64,000 nt of DNA from Bradyrhizobium jicamae (GCF_018130695.1 NZ_JAFCJX010000001.1:496001-560000), one strand, 5' to 3'; shown: positions 17,818 to 25,917, numbered from the stretch's first letter. Numbers and translations are program-made. Notes: generated from the letters alone by a model not told the origin.

Positions 17818-17848
17818 ATCAATCACTCAATCAATTGTTTTGATCAAT
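17818..17848. promoter_or_regulatory. three ATCAAT direct repeats in the porin upstream region
   Basis: ATCAAT occurs at 17818, 17830 and 17843, spaced 12 and 13 bases, in an AT-rich island (17805-17852) within GC-rich DNA, about 160-190 bases before the porin start. Likely porin promoter/operator region; the cognate protein is unknown, the MarR gene at 18268 being a candidate. Confidence 0.4.
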
Positions 17849-17942
17849 TATGAGTTCTTCGGATCGTGTTGCGCCGCTGCAACATCCCTTCTGCGCGGCT
17901 TTTTCCTGAAGCAGCAACAGGGCTAATCGACTGTATCCAAAA

Positions 17943-18050
17943 CGAAAAAACCTCCGGGGGGCATCCCGGAGGTTTTCCTTGGAGGTCTAACGTCGCTTGC
18001 GTTACAGGTCTTCCTTCTCTGCCGTTGAACCAGAAGATGCATTCACTCGT
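17943..18050 (-). ncRNA. candidate small RNA facing the porin gene
   Basis: About 105-110 nt predicted from a sigma-70-like promoter (18057-18085) to a strong intrinsic terminator (17945-17976). No good reading frame lies within it: an ATG frame runs through the terminator and lacks a ribosome-binding site. It contains ACCUCCAAG (complement of 17978-17986), an exact 9-nt match to the porin ribosome-binding region CUUGGAGGU (17665-17673). This fits an antisense-type repressor of porin translation; it is prediction only. Confidence 0.45.
17945..17976 (-). terminator. strong intrinsic terminator (usable on both strands)
   Basis: 9-bp stem (ACCTCCGGG at 17950-17958 with its complement at 17965-17973), 6-base loop, six T on the minus strand and TTTT on the plus strand. 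No protein gene ends here on either strand, which is what suggests a small RNA. Confidence 0.8.
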
Positions 18051-18056
18051 GCGATA

Positions 18057-18085
18057 AATATCGGCTCATTAGTTATTTTTGTCAA
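18057..18085 (-). promoter_or_regulatory. sigma-70-like promoter for the candidate small RNA
   Basis: On the minus strand a perfect -35 TTGACA (18080-18085), a 17-base spacer and GATATT as -10 (18057-18062; 4 of 6 matches). The start would fall near 18050. Confidence 0.55.
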
Positions 18086-18099
18086 TTATTTTTCCGAAG

Positions 18100-18116
18100 G
18101 ATTCGTGCAACGAATC
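18100..18116. promoter_or_regulatory. perfect 17-bp palindrome, candidate MarR operator
   Basis: GATTCGT, GCA, ACGAATC: a perfect 7-bp inverted repeat just upstream of the small-RNA -35 element and 150 bases before the marR start. The size and symmetry suit a MarR-family site; assignment is by position only. Confidence 0.45.
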
Positions 18117-18267
18117 GTGTCCGCGATGCTGTCGGCATTGCGACAATCGGCCAGTATCTACTGCTAAAGACATTCGGATCGCGCGAGACTGGCACAGGCG
18201 TTTGCCGCTAAAAGGAGTGAGGCGACGTCCGGGAAACTATCCCCGACGCACAACTCCTGGCGGGACC

Positions 18268-18747
18268 ATGATCGAGAAGAAGCTCGACAAATCTATCAAG
18301 ACCTTCATTTGGAACATCGTCGAGATCCACTCTCAGATCGAGGAGATCCACAAGAGCTGGGCGGAGCTGCTCGGAATCACCGAGCCGCAGTGGCTCATCC
18401 TGTTCGCCATCAACGACCTCGACGGGGGCCGCGGCGTCTCCGGCGTGGATGTCGCAAACAAGCTGCGCATTCATCCCGCCTTCGTCACCAATCAGACCAA
18501 GAGTCTCGAAAAGGCCGGACTGCTTGCACGAGAGCCGTCGCCGGACGACGCCCGCTATGTGCTGATGTCGCTCACATCAAAGGCGCGGACCGAGATCGCA
18601 AAACTGTCCAAGAAGCGGCAATCCCTCAACATGACGATGTTCGGCAATCTGGACGAACAGTCGCTGGACGAGCTCAACACCGTCCTGAGCTCGATCGCCA
18701 AGAATGCGGTCCTCGCCTCCCAGAAGCTGTCGATGGGCATGCTCTGA
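18268..18747 (+). CDS. MarR-family transcriptional regulator
   Basis: 159 residues with the MarR winged-helix layout: a helical dimerisation N-terminus, ITEPQWLILFAI, a recognition helix around IHPAFVTNQTKSLEKAGLL and a wing REPSPDDARYVLMSLT. The ATG at 18268 gives the standard family length; extending upstream adds unsupported sequence. It is divergent from the porin/small-RNA unit, so control of those is plausible. The ligand is unknown. A dispersed repeat begins at the base immediately after its TGA. Confidence 0.9.
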   Translation: MIEKKLDKSIKTFIWNIVEIHSQIEEIHKSWAELLGITEPQWLILFAINDLDGGRGVSGVDVANKLRIHPAFVTNQTKSLEKAGLLAREPSPDDARYVLMSLTSKARTEIAKLSKKRQSLNMTMFGNLDEQSLDELNTVLSSIAKNAVLASQKLSMGML

Positions 18748-18873
18748 AGCATGATCCGGAAAAGTGTGAAGCGGTTTTCCCTCGCGACAAACGCGGAACG
18801 CGTTTGCGCGGAGATCATGCTCAAACAAAGAGCTAAAGCGCGATGACGATTCAACTCAATCTCATCGCGCTTT
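18748..18873. repeat. dispersed repeat with terminal hairpin, copy 1
   Basis: It begins AGCATGATCCGGAAAAG and ends with a perfect 12-bp stem AAAGCGCGATGA (18835-18846) with its complement (18862-18873). The same element occurs at 56004-56102; this copy has an extra segment in the middle (about 18780-18810). It is common in Bradyrhizobium genomes. It may act as a terminator for marR. Confidence 0.8.
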
Positions 18874-18897
18874 GACAGATCGGGCCGCCGCGCGCCG

Positions 18898-20001
18898 TCA
18901 GAGATAGCGCAGGCTCCGCGACGGCCGGCAGGCCTTCATCTTGCGCCCGAGCCAGCCGAAGATGAATTCGTCCGCCGTCAGGAAGTTCTCGATGCCGCCC
19001 AGCGGGGTTTCGACGGTGCGGGAGACCACCAGACTCATGTCGATGCCGGCAGCCTTGCAATCGGCGTGAAGGCTGATGGCCTCCGACAGATCGACGAACT
19101 CACGCGGCCCCGCGACCACGAGAATCGGGCATCGCATCCGACGCACCAGCCGCATCCGGCGTGCCGACGTGGCTTCATCGTCGTCAAGCTCCCCGGCTAC
19201 GCCGGACATGCATTCGATGGACGATCTCGTCCAGGCGAACTGCCAAAGGCCACCGTCGCAGACCGCCGCCGCGATCCGGCGATCCGAGGCCGCCAGGCTG
19301 GTCGCTTCGGCGGCCGCCATCCCTTCTCCGTAGACGCCGATTCGGTCGTGATCGACGTCCGGCCGATCGGATAGATAATCCACGCAGCAGCCGAGCAGGA
19401 TGTCCGATTTGAAGGTCGGATGACCGGCGAGATCTTTCCCTTCGACGACGAGCAGCGACATGCCGCGGCCGACGGCCGTGGGCAGCAGCCGGCCCAGAAA
19501 TTCGCCGATCGACTCGCATGTGTTGCTGATGCAGATGATCGACGGCGCACACGGCGAAGGACCGTCGTGCGGCACGTAATAGGCCGTCAACTCCTGCTCA
19601 CCGCAGCACGCAATTCGAAGCCGCTCGACCGCGCGCGCGTGGTACAACCCAAACTCGTCCACGCAGGCCTGCATTTTCGCGACGATGCGCAGATGGTCGG
19701 GATCGCCGGGATCGACGATCCGCTTCGCGACCTCGAAGCCGGTCATGGCGCAAAGCCATGCCTCGCGCGCCCGTTCGACCGCGCCGCTCCTCATGTCGAG
19801 GTTGGCGAGCGAATGGTAGCTGTCCGCCGTCCTGATCCAGGTGGAAACCCAATGATGGCGGTCGCGGGCCTCGCCGAGATCGGCAATCGGCAGATTGTCG
19901 ATGAACACGGCGGCGGTGCGTCTCGCCGACGCCAGATCGACAGCATTGTCGCATCCGCGCGAGGACACCAGAAAGCGCGCCTCGAGTTCTTGCAAGTCCA
20001 C
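18898..20001 (-). CDS. alpha/beta-hydrolase-like protein (FrsA/DUF1100-like) lacking the catalytic serine
   Basis: 367 residues. An N-terminal helical region (about 1-125) is followed by an alpha/beta-hydrolase-like domain with SIICISNTCESIGEFLGRLL, DRIGVYGEGMAAAEA and CPILVVAG. In active relatives the nucleophile elbow is G-x-S-x-G; here it is GEGMA, with Gly in place of Ser, and no obvious Asp or His appears at the later triad positions (REFVDLSEA, ETPLGGIENF). It may be a pseudoenzyme or binding protein. The start is GTG at 20001 after GGGGA. It stands alone, without an operon partner. Family assignment is by eye. Confidence 0.7.
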   Translation of the reverse strand: MDLQELEARFLVSSRGCDNAVDLASARRTAAVFIDNLPIADLGEARDRHHWVSTWIRTADSYHSLANLDMRSGAVERAREAWLCAMTGFEVAKRIVDPGDPDHLRIVAKMQACVDEFGLYHARAVERLRIACCGEQELTAYYVPHDGPSPCAPSIICISNTCESIGEFLGRLLPTAVGRGMSLLVVEGKDLAGHPTFKSDILLGCCVDYLSDRPDVDHDRIGVYGEGMAAAEATSLAASDRRIAAAVCDGGLWQFAWTRSSIECMSGVAGELDDDEATSARRMRLVRRMRCPILVVAGPREFVDLSEAISLHADCKAAGIDMSLVVSRTVETPLGGIENFLTADEFIFGWLGRKMKACRPSRSLRYL

Positions 20002-20250
20002 AACATTCCCCAGTCGGTCGAGACTTCCCGCTCGATTGAGGCAAATAAGGCATGAGCTATTTGTCGTCGCAAGTTAATGTCCGTTTAGGTCAGCTCACCT
20101 TCAAGCGGATTTGAACGCCTGCATTACGGGGTGATTTCTGATTGTTTCTGAGTCATGTCTGATGGTGGCCATCCGGCCGCGGCGACCGAGCTACGCCTGT
20201 TCGCCCCAGGGCCAATAGGCGACATCTCGGGCTGGGGCTCTTGAGAATGT

Positions 20251-20343
20251 TCAGTCCTCGATGTCAGCAATCCGCGTGAGGACGATCACGACGGCGATGA
20301 CGAAGCCAAGTATGCCGCCAGCGACGCTCCGCTCCCCCCGCAC
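20251..20343 (-). CDS. possible 30-residue single-span membrane peptide
   Basis: A GTG-started frame encodes a short basic/acidic N-end (RGERS), then AGGILGFVIAVVIVL as a convincing membrane span, and TRIADIED as a polar tail. An in-frame stop lies five codons before the GTG. The ribosome-binding site is weak (GGCGG). It is 57 bases downstream of the L,D-transpeptidase stop on the same strand. The hydrophobic pattern is the only support. Confidence 0.3.
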   Translation of the reverse strand: MRGERSVAGGILGFVIAVVIVLTRIADIED

Positions 20344-20400
20344 GATCCGCCGCGCGATCTACCAAGAATGTAGAGCGCCGGCCGTAACGCGCAACCTGGG

Positions 20401-21261
20401 TTACTTGGCCTCGGCGATCTGCGGCCCAGAAGACAGCATCTGCGCGTTAGCTGCCGAGGGCCGGTTCGACGGCGATGCCGGGTCGGGCGATCGCAAAGCG
20501 GCGTCAACCGGCGCTGCCTGGGACGGTCGACGGGCCGCGATTGCCGGAAGCACGATTACTTTCGCTCCGATTTTCACCCGCTCGTACAGATCCGCGATGT
20601 CGTCATTGGTCAGCCGGATACAGCCGGACGACACGCGCTTCCCGATCGTATCGGGCTTGTTGGTGCCGTGAATTCGATATTCGGTCTCGCCGAGATACAT
20701 CGCCCGAGCGCCGAGCGGGTTGCCGGGACCGCCTGCCATGAAGCGCGGCAGATAGGGCTGCCGCACAAGCATCTCTGCAGGCGGACGCCAATCCGGCCAT
20801 TCTGTCTTGCGGGCCACAGTCTGCTCACCGGACCATGTGAAACCTTCGCGGCCAACGCCGATGCCGTAGCGCATGGCCTGCCTGTCGTTCAGAACGAAGT
20901 AAAGGAATGTGTTCCTGGTATCGATGATCACGGTGCCCGGCGTCTGGTGGCTGGCGTAATCAACCACCTGCCGAACAAATGCACCGGGACCGTCAGCGGC
21001 TTTGGGTGCTTCGACCTGAGGCTCCGGAACCGGAACCGGAGCCCGAGATGGCGCTGGGGCATGAACAGGCGTTGACACGTAAACCGGAGTTGACGACGCC
21101 ATCGCCTGGTGTGTCGAGGGCTTTCGTATCGGCTGCACGTTCGTCGTGCGAAACAGCAAACAGTACCCCAATCCGGCGACGGCTACGGCACCAATTGCAA
21201 CTCGTCCGGCCATTGGGAGTGCGAGCGCCTCCGCCCTTCCGCGTTTCGCCCGCTTGCTCAT
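20401..21261 (-). CDS. L,D-transpeptidase (YkuD domain)
   Basis: 286 residues: a basic cytoplasmic end, one membrane anchor (about 18-37), a Pro/Ala/Val-rich linker (about 60-95), then a YkuD domain. The catalytic signature reads HGTN followed about 10 residues later by SSGCIRL, with the nucleophilic Cys near residue 211. These enzymes form 3-3 crosslinks in peptidoglycan or attach proteins to it, in the periplasm. The C-terminal 45 residues are low-complexity Ala/Pro/Ser. The ATG at 21261 is chosen over an ATG 14 codons upstream because the charged anchor then starts properly. Confidence 0.9.
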   Translation of the reverse strand: MSKRAKRGRAEALALPMAGRVAIGAVAVAGLGYCLLFRTTNVQPIRKPSTHQAMASSTPVYVSTPVHAPAPSRAPVPVPEPQVEAPKAADGPGAFVRQVVDYASHQTPGTVIIDTRNTFLYFVLNDRQAMRYGIGVGREGFTWSGEQTVARKTEWPDWRPPAEMLVRQPYLPRFMAGGPGNPLGARAMYLGETEYRIHGTNKPDTIGKRVSSGCIRLTNDDIADLYERVKIGAKVIVLPAIAARRPSQAAPVDAALRSPDPASPSNRPSAANAQMLSSGPQIAEAK

Positions 21262-21730
21262 ATCTTTCCCCAGGTCACCATGCCTGGATGGGTAACCCGG
21301 CAAGATTTAAGAAACTTCGAAGCGATTTCGCTCAGATTGGAATCGTTAGCGGTGGTTAACGCCGAACTCTGGTCCGGCAACATGGAAATCGGGAGCACCG
21401 CTTGATATCTGGCTGGCGGCGTGGACGACACGCCTCTCATCGCGGAGCGGATCGAGGCCTCAATCGCCCGGTGGACTGCACACGCGCGGCTGTTTCATCG
21501 ACGGCGGCTTCGGGCCACGAGCGGACCTGCCTGAGAAGCAGGACTGGCCGCGGCGACCTGCTCTCAGAAGCGTTGATCATGGTGACGACCCATCGATCGC
21601 TACGCTGCCTTCCCGATAGCTATCGGCAAAACAAAAGGTCGCGATGGGCCAAGAGCGGAACCAGCCCTTCGCCAAAGAACCGACCATTGTGGATAAGATA
21701 AAGGGTCGGGTGATCACTCCGATCCGCGGC
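21262..21730. other. intergenic region, no confident gene
   Basis: About 470 bases between the transpeptidase start and the end of the next minus-strand gene. Short frames exist on both strands but none has family resemblance. GTTAGCGGTGGTTAAC at 21348 is an imperfect palindrome resembling a CtrA half-site; too weak to call. Confidence 0.4.
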
Positions 21731-22534
21731 CTAAGCCGACGCGGGGTCGAACCCGCCGACCATGGGACGGGACACTCGCGCAGAACGTCCGCCGCGCTTT
21801 GCAATTGCCACGCTCTGCCAAGCTGTCATGAGTTGAACTAGCTCCTCTGCTCGCAGGCCGTATGTTCCAGATAGCTGCCCGTCGCGCCCACCCGCCATGT
21901 AGGCATTCATTCTGGACCAATAGTTTCGATCGGGCTTCGTCGTTTTGAAAACTACGCTGGCATTGCCCTTATGCTGGAAAACACCGAAGTCGCTGACCTC
22001 GCTCCACTGATATCGTCGCCTAAAAAGGCCAAAGAACTCAAAGCCGTCCAAGTCCAGAAGGAGTGAGGGATGTCGAAGCAGTCGCACTGCCTTAACAATA
22101 CATAGTCCAAAGAAGCACGTGCCTAGTACCGACATTGCTAAACCAATACCGGCCCCAGCTTGTCCAGCATGTAAGCCGGCGAATGCCAGAATGCCGACGA
22201 ATGTCGACGCGGCAGTCATTCCAGCCCCCAACACGGTCATTAGCAACCACTTGGCCCGCGACCCGTTCAGAGTGACGGGTGCGGGAAATTTGCCGAGCAA
22301 GTCTTCACCCTGAGGGCTCAGCGGCGCAAGGCTTGCGCTTTGGCTGCGAAGAGCAGTTGTGCGAGATCGCCAGACCACGATGACAAAGCACACGCCCATA
22401 CAGGCCAACGCTGCGGCTGTCCCGAGCCAGAACGATTGATGAAACAAGCGCCCAAGGCCAAATTTCAAGAATCCGATGAGCAGCGCTGCTGCGATCATCG
22501 CGGCTAGAAGCATGAGCAGTCGGACAATCTTCAT
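21731..22534 (-). CDS. membrane protein with PH-like C-terminal domain, function unknown
   Basis: 267 residues. Two membrane segments near the N-terminus (about 3-25 and 35-56), two more in the middle (about 95-120 and 128-150), then a soluble C-terminal part. DLDGFEFFGLFRRRYQWSEVSDFGVF has the pattern of bacterial PH-like domains (YdbT/STM3941 type). The ATG at 22534 is chosen; an upstream TTG adds five residues. Base composition is lower in GC than its neighbours, suggesting a variable or acquired gene. No operon partner. Confidence 0.7.
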   Translation of the reverse strand: MKIVRLLMLLAAMIAAALLIGFLKFGLGRLFHQSFWLGTAAALACMGVCFVIVVWRSRTTALRSQSASLAPLSPQGEDLLGKFPAPVTLNGSRAKWLLMTVLGAGMTAASTFVGILAFAGLHAGQAGAGIGLAMSVLGTCFFGLCIVKAVRLLRHPSLLLDLDGFEFFGLFRRRYQWSEVSDFGVFQHKGNASVVFKTTKPDRNYWSRMNAYMAGGRDGQLSGTYGLRAEELVQLMTAWQSVAIAKRGGRSARVSRPMVGGFDPASA

Positions 22535-22685
22535 GTTCGCAAACCACAAAGCGGCAATAAATAATCTTGCTTCACTGATTCACTTTGCGGATTAGCATAA
22601 TTGGGTTAGCCGCACACGTACAGCGGGTATCGAGTCTTAATACTCAATTGCCCGCCCTCGGAAGTGAGGAGGTTGGCTGCGGGGC

Positions 22686-22713
22686 GGCGGATTACGCCTT
22701 CGGCTAATCCGCC
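22686..22713. repeat. hairpin repeat GGCGGATTA / TAATCCGCC
   Basis: A perfect 9-bp inverted repeat around CGCCTTCGGC. This is a widespread proteobacterial intergenic hairpin, often seen near gene ends. The surrounding stretch (22535-22800) holds no recognisable gene. Confidence 0.7.
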
Positions 22714-22799
22714 CTACGATAAACGGAAGTTTTGTTCGGAATAGGAGAATAATACTTGACATCCGACCCAAATCAGATGTTTAATGCACCCGTCTCACC

Positions 22800-23140
22800 C
22801 GACACGAGGGGCGCTCGCGAACGCCACGAACGTGGGTGCAGATGCGGTGGCCGCAGGGCGTGCGACAGGCGTGTGCGCGCACGGCGGACGATGAAGTCGT
22901 GTGGGCCTGCCGCCCCGATGTTGGTGGCAAGTACGCGAGAGGTCCAAAGCCGATCGCTGACGATGGTGGCACAAAAGCAGAGTCTCACCAGGGCGAGCAC
23001 GTATAAGCCGTAAGACCATCGCGCAGGGAAGGCCGGCGTGCCTCCGCTGCATTTGTATGCCCGTGTGCGCCACTTCCTACCCATTGCGCACGGGACCTCG
23101 GGTGCAGCGTGCACCCGGTCTTCCCTGCGCCCTCACTCAA
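22800..23140. repeat. dispersed Bradyrhizobium-type repeat with long inverted arms
   Basis: Contains ACGTATAAGCCGTAAGACC and the arms GCGCAGGGAAGGCCGG (23021-23036) and its near-perfect complement (23115-23130; 15 of 16). I recognise it as a repeat found many times in Bradyrhizobium chromosomes. Frames inside it are not credible genes. Confidence 0.7.
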
Positions 23141-23230
23141 GAGAGAGGGCGGAACGAGATGGAAAACTCGGACAAATCATGTCGCGAGAATGCGAAACTG
23201 TGCTTGTAGTTTGACCGCGCAACAAACTCA

Positions 23231-23356
23231 CCGTCGTCCTGGCGAACGCCAGGACCCATTACCCCAAATGCCAATCATTGCGCGACGCTGGGGCCACGAT
23301 CCCGTTCACAATCAAATGCGGTGGTTATGGATCCTGGCTTTCGCCAGGATGGCGAC
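23231..23356. repeat. dispersed repeat with TCCTGGCG...CGCCAGGA arms
   Basis: The arms TCGTCCTGGCGAACGCCAGG (from 23234) and TCCTGGCTTTCGCCAGGA (from 23332) flank a conserved-looking core (CCATTACCCCAAATGCCAA). It is another recurrent element of this genus. With 22686 and 22800 it makes a repeat-dense spacer of about 1 kb upstream of the large operon; no promoter could be fixed between 23357 and 23603. Confidence 0.7.
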
Positions 23357-23603
23357 GTGGAGACAGCGTAAGGGCATGGCCCACATCGCGCATGCGGCAA
23401 CACGCGGCCGGCCTTCCCCATGCGTCATCCCACCGCGCCCTGCATTGCGGCGCAGCAATCAAAATGAGACTGCCGGTCAAGGAACCGAGGGGTTGAGGTG
23501 TCCGCGATGTCACTGCCTTACGCTAGCTTTCCTCGCGACGTCCAAGGGGCGGGATCGCTTGCGTTTCCGCTGCAAAACATTTGGCGACACAGGGAGGAGA
23601 GCA

Positions 23604-24854
23604 ATGTTGAAAGGCAGTGTGGGATTGATCGCGCTGGGCAGCCTGTTGCTTTCAGGCACGGCGTTCGCGCAGGAGAAGATCAAGGTCGGCGTCACCGCGA
23701 CCCTGGAAGGCACCTACACGGTGCTCGGCGAGGACGGCATGCGCGGCCACCAGACCGCACTCAACGTGCTCGGCAAGAAGATCGGCGACAAGGAGCTGGA
23801 ATTCGTCGTGGCCTCGACGGATGCGACGCCGGATTCCGCGGTGCGCGCGGTGCGCAAGCTGATCGAGCAGGACAAGGTGCAGATCCTGCTGTCGCCGCTG
23901 TCCGGCGACGAAGGCATCGCGGTGAAGAACTTTGCCAAGACCCATCCCGAACTGACGTTCATCAACGCCGCGTCGGGCGCGCAGGAAACCACCTATGTCG
24001 ACCCTGCCCCGAACTTCTTCCGCTACAACATGGACGGCGCGCAGTGGCAGGTCGGCCTCGGCAAATACGCCTATGAGACCAAGAAGTATCGCAAGATCGC
24101 GACCGTCGGCGAAGACTACTCCTTCATCTACACCCAGGTGTTCGGCCTGGTGCTGGAGTTCTGCGGCGCGGGCGGCCAGGTCACAAACCGGCAATGGGTG
24201 CCGCTCGGCACCAAGGATTTTGCCTCGGTCATCGCGGCCCTGCCCGACGATGTCGATGCGATCTATCTAGGCTTAGGCGGCGCGGACGCCGTCAACTTCC
24301 TCAACCAGTATCAGCAGGCCGGCGGCAAGGCGCATCTGATGGGCGGTTCCATCATGATCGACCAGACCATCCTGTCCTCAAAGGGCAACGCCAAGAACGC
24401 GCTGATCGGCACCATCGCTGCCAGCGGCCAGGCCGACACCTGGGAGGATCCGGGTTGGCAGAAGTTTGTGAAGGCCTATCAGGACGCGTTCCCGCCGGCC
24501 AAGCGCTTCCCGAGCCCGTCGCTGCTTGCGACCAATTATTACGACTCGACCATGGCGCTGATCCTGGCGCTGCGGCAGGTCAACGGCGATCTCTCCAATA
24601 ACCAGGCCAAGTTCAGGGAAGCGCTGGCGAAAATCGAGCTCGACGCGCCGAACGGCAAGATCAAGCTCGACTCCAACCGGCAGGCGATCGGCACCAATTT
24701 CGTCACCGAAGTGGTCGATGACGGCAAGGGCGCGCTGTTCTCGAAGGTCGTGAAGGTGATCCCGAACGTCAACCAGACGCTCGGCTACGATCCGGCGGTG
24801 TTTTCCAAGATCGGCCTGCCGAGCCGGACGGTTCCGGAGTGCAAGAAATACTGA
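23604..24854 (+). CDS. branched-chain amino-acid/amide-type ABC substrate-binding protein
   Basis: 416-residue type-1 periplasmic binding protein. Signal peptide of about 22 residues (LLLSGTAFA). The mature part starts EKIKVGVTATLEGTYTVLGEDGMRG, typical of the LivJ/amide-binding group. The ATG at 23604 follows AGGGAGGAG; longer upstream frames run into repeat DNA. It ends with a Cys near the C-terminus (VPECKKY). First gene of the 22-kb plus-strand unit. The ligand is unknown; the linked molybdenum hydroxylase suggests an aromatic or heterocyclic acid or amide. Confidence 0.93.
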   Translation: MLKGSVGLIALGSLLLSGTAFAQEKIKVGVTATLEGTYTVLGEDGMRGHQTALNVLGKKIGDKELEFVVASTDATPDSAVRAVRKLIEQDKVQILLSPLSGDEGIAVKNFAKTHPELTFINAASGAQETTYVDPAPNFFRYNMDGAQWQVGLGKYAYETKKYRKIATVGEDYSFIYTQVFGLVLEFCGAGGQVTNRQWVPLGTKDFASVIAALPDDVDAIYLGLGGADAVNFLNQYQQAGGKAHLMGGSIMIDQTILSSKGNAKNALIGTIAASGQADTWEDPGWQKFVKAYQDAFPPAKRFPSPSLLATNYYDSTMALILALRQVNGDLSNNQAKFREALAKIELDAPNGKIKLDSNRQAIGTNFVTEVVDDGKGALFSKVVKVIPNVNQTLGYDPAVFSKIGLPSRTVPECKKY

Positions 24855-24883
24855 CGTATTTTTCGCAGGTGCGAGCCAACCCG

Positions 24884-24912
24884 TTGCAAGGGCGAAATTG
24901 CCGCCCTTGCAA
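24884..24912 (+). promoter_or_regulatory. intercistronic stem-loop after the binding-protein gene
   Basis: Perfect 11-bp inverted repeat TTGCAAGGGCG (24884-24894) with its complement (24902-24912) and a 7-base loop, no U-run. It sits between the binding protein and the AraC gene, like the hairpin at 1894-1928 in the sugar operon. Probable mRNA stabiliser or attenuator. Confidence 0.6.
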
Positions 24913-24971
24913 TCTCCGCGCGGATGTTGAACGCTGTTGAAAAGACAAGAACATCCCGCGGGAGGGAGGGC

Positions 24972-25799
24972 ATGAGCAAGGCGCTTGCCGTCTTCCACGG
25001 CCGGTTCGGCCGCGCAACGGTCTATCAGTTGAACCGCCCCTTCAACGTGCATGCGCATCGCGAAGGGCATCTGATCTTTCATGTCGGCGGCACACCGGCG
25101 CAGATCGACGTCTCCGAGCAGCGCTGGCTGCTGAGCGAAGACTCCGTTGTCGCGGTCAACCCGTGGGAGCCACACAATTTTCTCCCCACCGACATGGACC
25201 ATGGCGCGATCTTTTTCGTGCTCTATGTCAACGCCGAATGGTTCGCTCCCGAAAACGCGACGGCGCAAAGCCTGCGCTTCGGGCGCACCCACTTCAAGCG
25301 CACCGAGGCGCTGGAGAAACACATCCGCCGCACCGCGGCATTGGTGTGCGGCGCACCGTCGCTGCGCAGCCTCGATTGCGAGCTGCGGCAGCTGATCGAC
25401 AGCTGCTATGAGCAGAGCTGGCAGCAATCGGAGGCCGCGCTCGAGGCGCGCGCGATTGCCGCGATCACCGATTTCCGGGTCCGCAAGTCGATCAAGCTGA
25501 TGTCGGAAAGCCCCGGCGCCGAGATCGAGCTGGATTCGATTGCCCGCGAGTCCGGGCTGTCGCGGCCGCATTTCTATCGGCTGTTCCGGACGCAAACCGG
25601 CGTCACGCCGCACCTCTACATGAACACGCTGATCATGGAGCAGGCGCTCGATGCGCTGGTCGCGACCGAAGCGCCGATCGCCGACATCAGCGTCGATCTC
25701 GGCTTCACCTCGCAGAGCGGCTTCACCCGTTTCTTCGCCGCCAATGTCGGCATGGCCCCGACCGATTACCGCCGCGCCGCCAAGGTGTTGCGGCCGTGA
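24972..25799 (+). CDS. AraC-family transcriptional regulator
   Basis: 275 residues: an N-terminal cupin-like ligand domain (HAHREGHLIFHVGG, VNPWEPHNF) and two C-terminal helix-turn-helix units (SIARESGLSRPHFYRLFRTQTG and ISVDLGFTSQSGFTRFFAANVG, residues about 200-265). The ATG at 24972 follows GGGAGGGAGGGC. Placement between the binding protein and the permeases is unusual and suggests auto-linked activation of the same operon in response to the transported compound or a metabolite. Confidence 0.92.
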   Translation: MSKALAVFHGRFGRATVYQLNRPFNVHAHREGHLIFHVGGTPAQIDVSEQRWLLSEDSVVAVNPWEPHNFLPTDMDHGAIFFVLYVNAEWFAPENATAQSLRFGRTHFKRTEALEKHIRRTAALVCGAPSLRSLDCELRQLIDSCYEQSWQQSEAALEARAIAAITDFRVRKSIKLMSESPGAEIELDSIARESGLSRPHFYRLFRTQTGVTPHLYMNTLIMEQALDALVATEAPIADISVDLGFTSQSGFTRFFAANVGMAPTDYRRAAKVLRP

Positions 25800-25917
25800 A
25801 AGGAGGTGTGACTCGACGATAAAAGATACTGTCGGTCAAATCCGTTTGCCCGGCCCTCGTTAGGATACCCGTGACGCGGCCCGCCAGATGGTCGCGCAGG
25901 GAGGACGACAAACTGCG

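Noticed and set aside
21340-21365. CtrA binding site before the L,D-transpeptidase
   Set aside because: GTTAACC is present but the second half of TTAA-n7-TTAA matches only in part; chance occurrence is likely.
21738-21765. TCGAACCC-like segment resembling a tRNA T-arm
   Set aside because: No cloverleaf could be built around it, and it is the 3' end of the membrane-protein gene at 21731.
22756-23160. Several 60-110-codon frames in the repeat block
   Set aside because: They lie inside dispersed repeats with inverted arms and show no family features.
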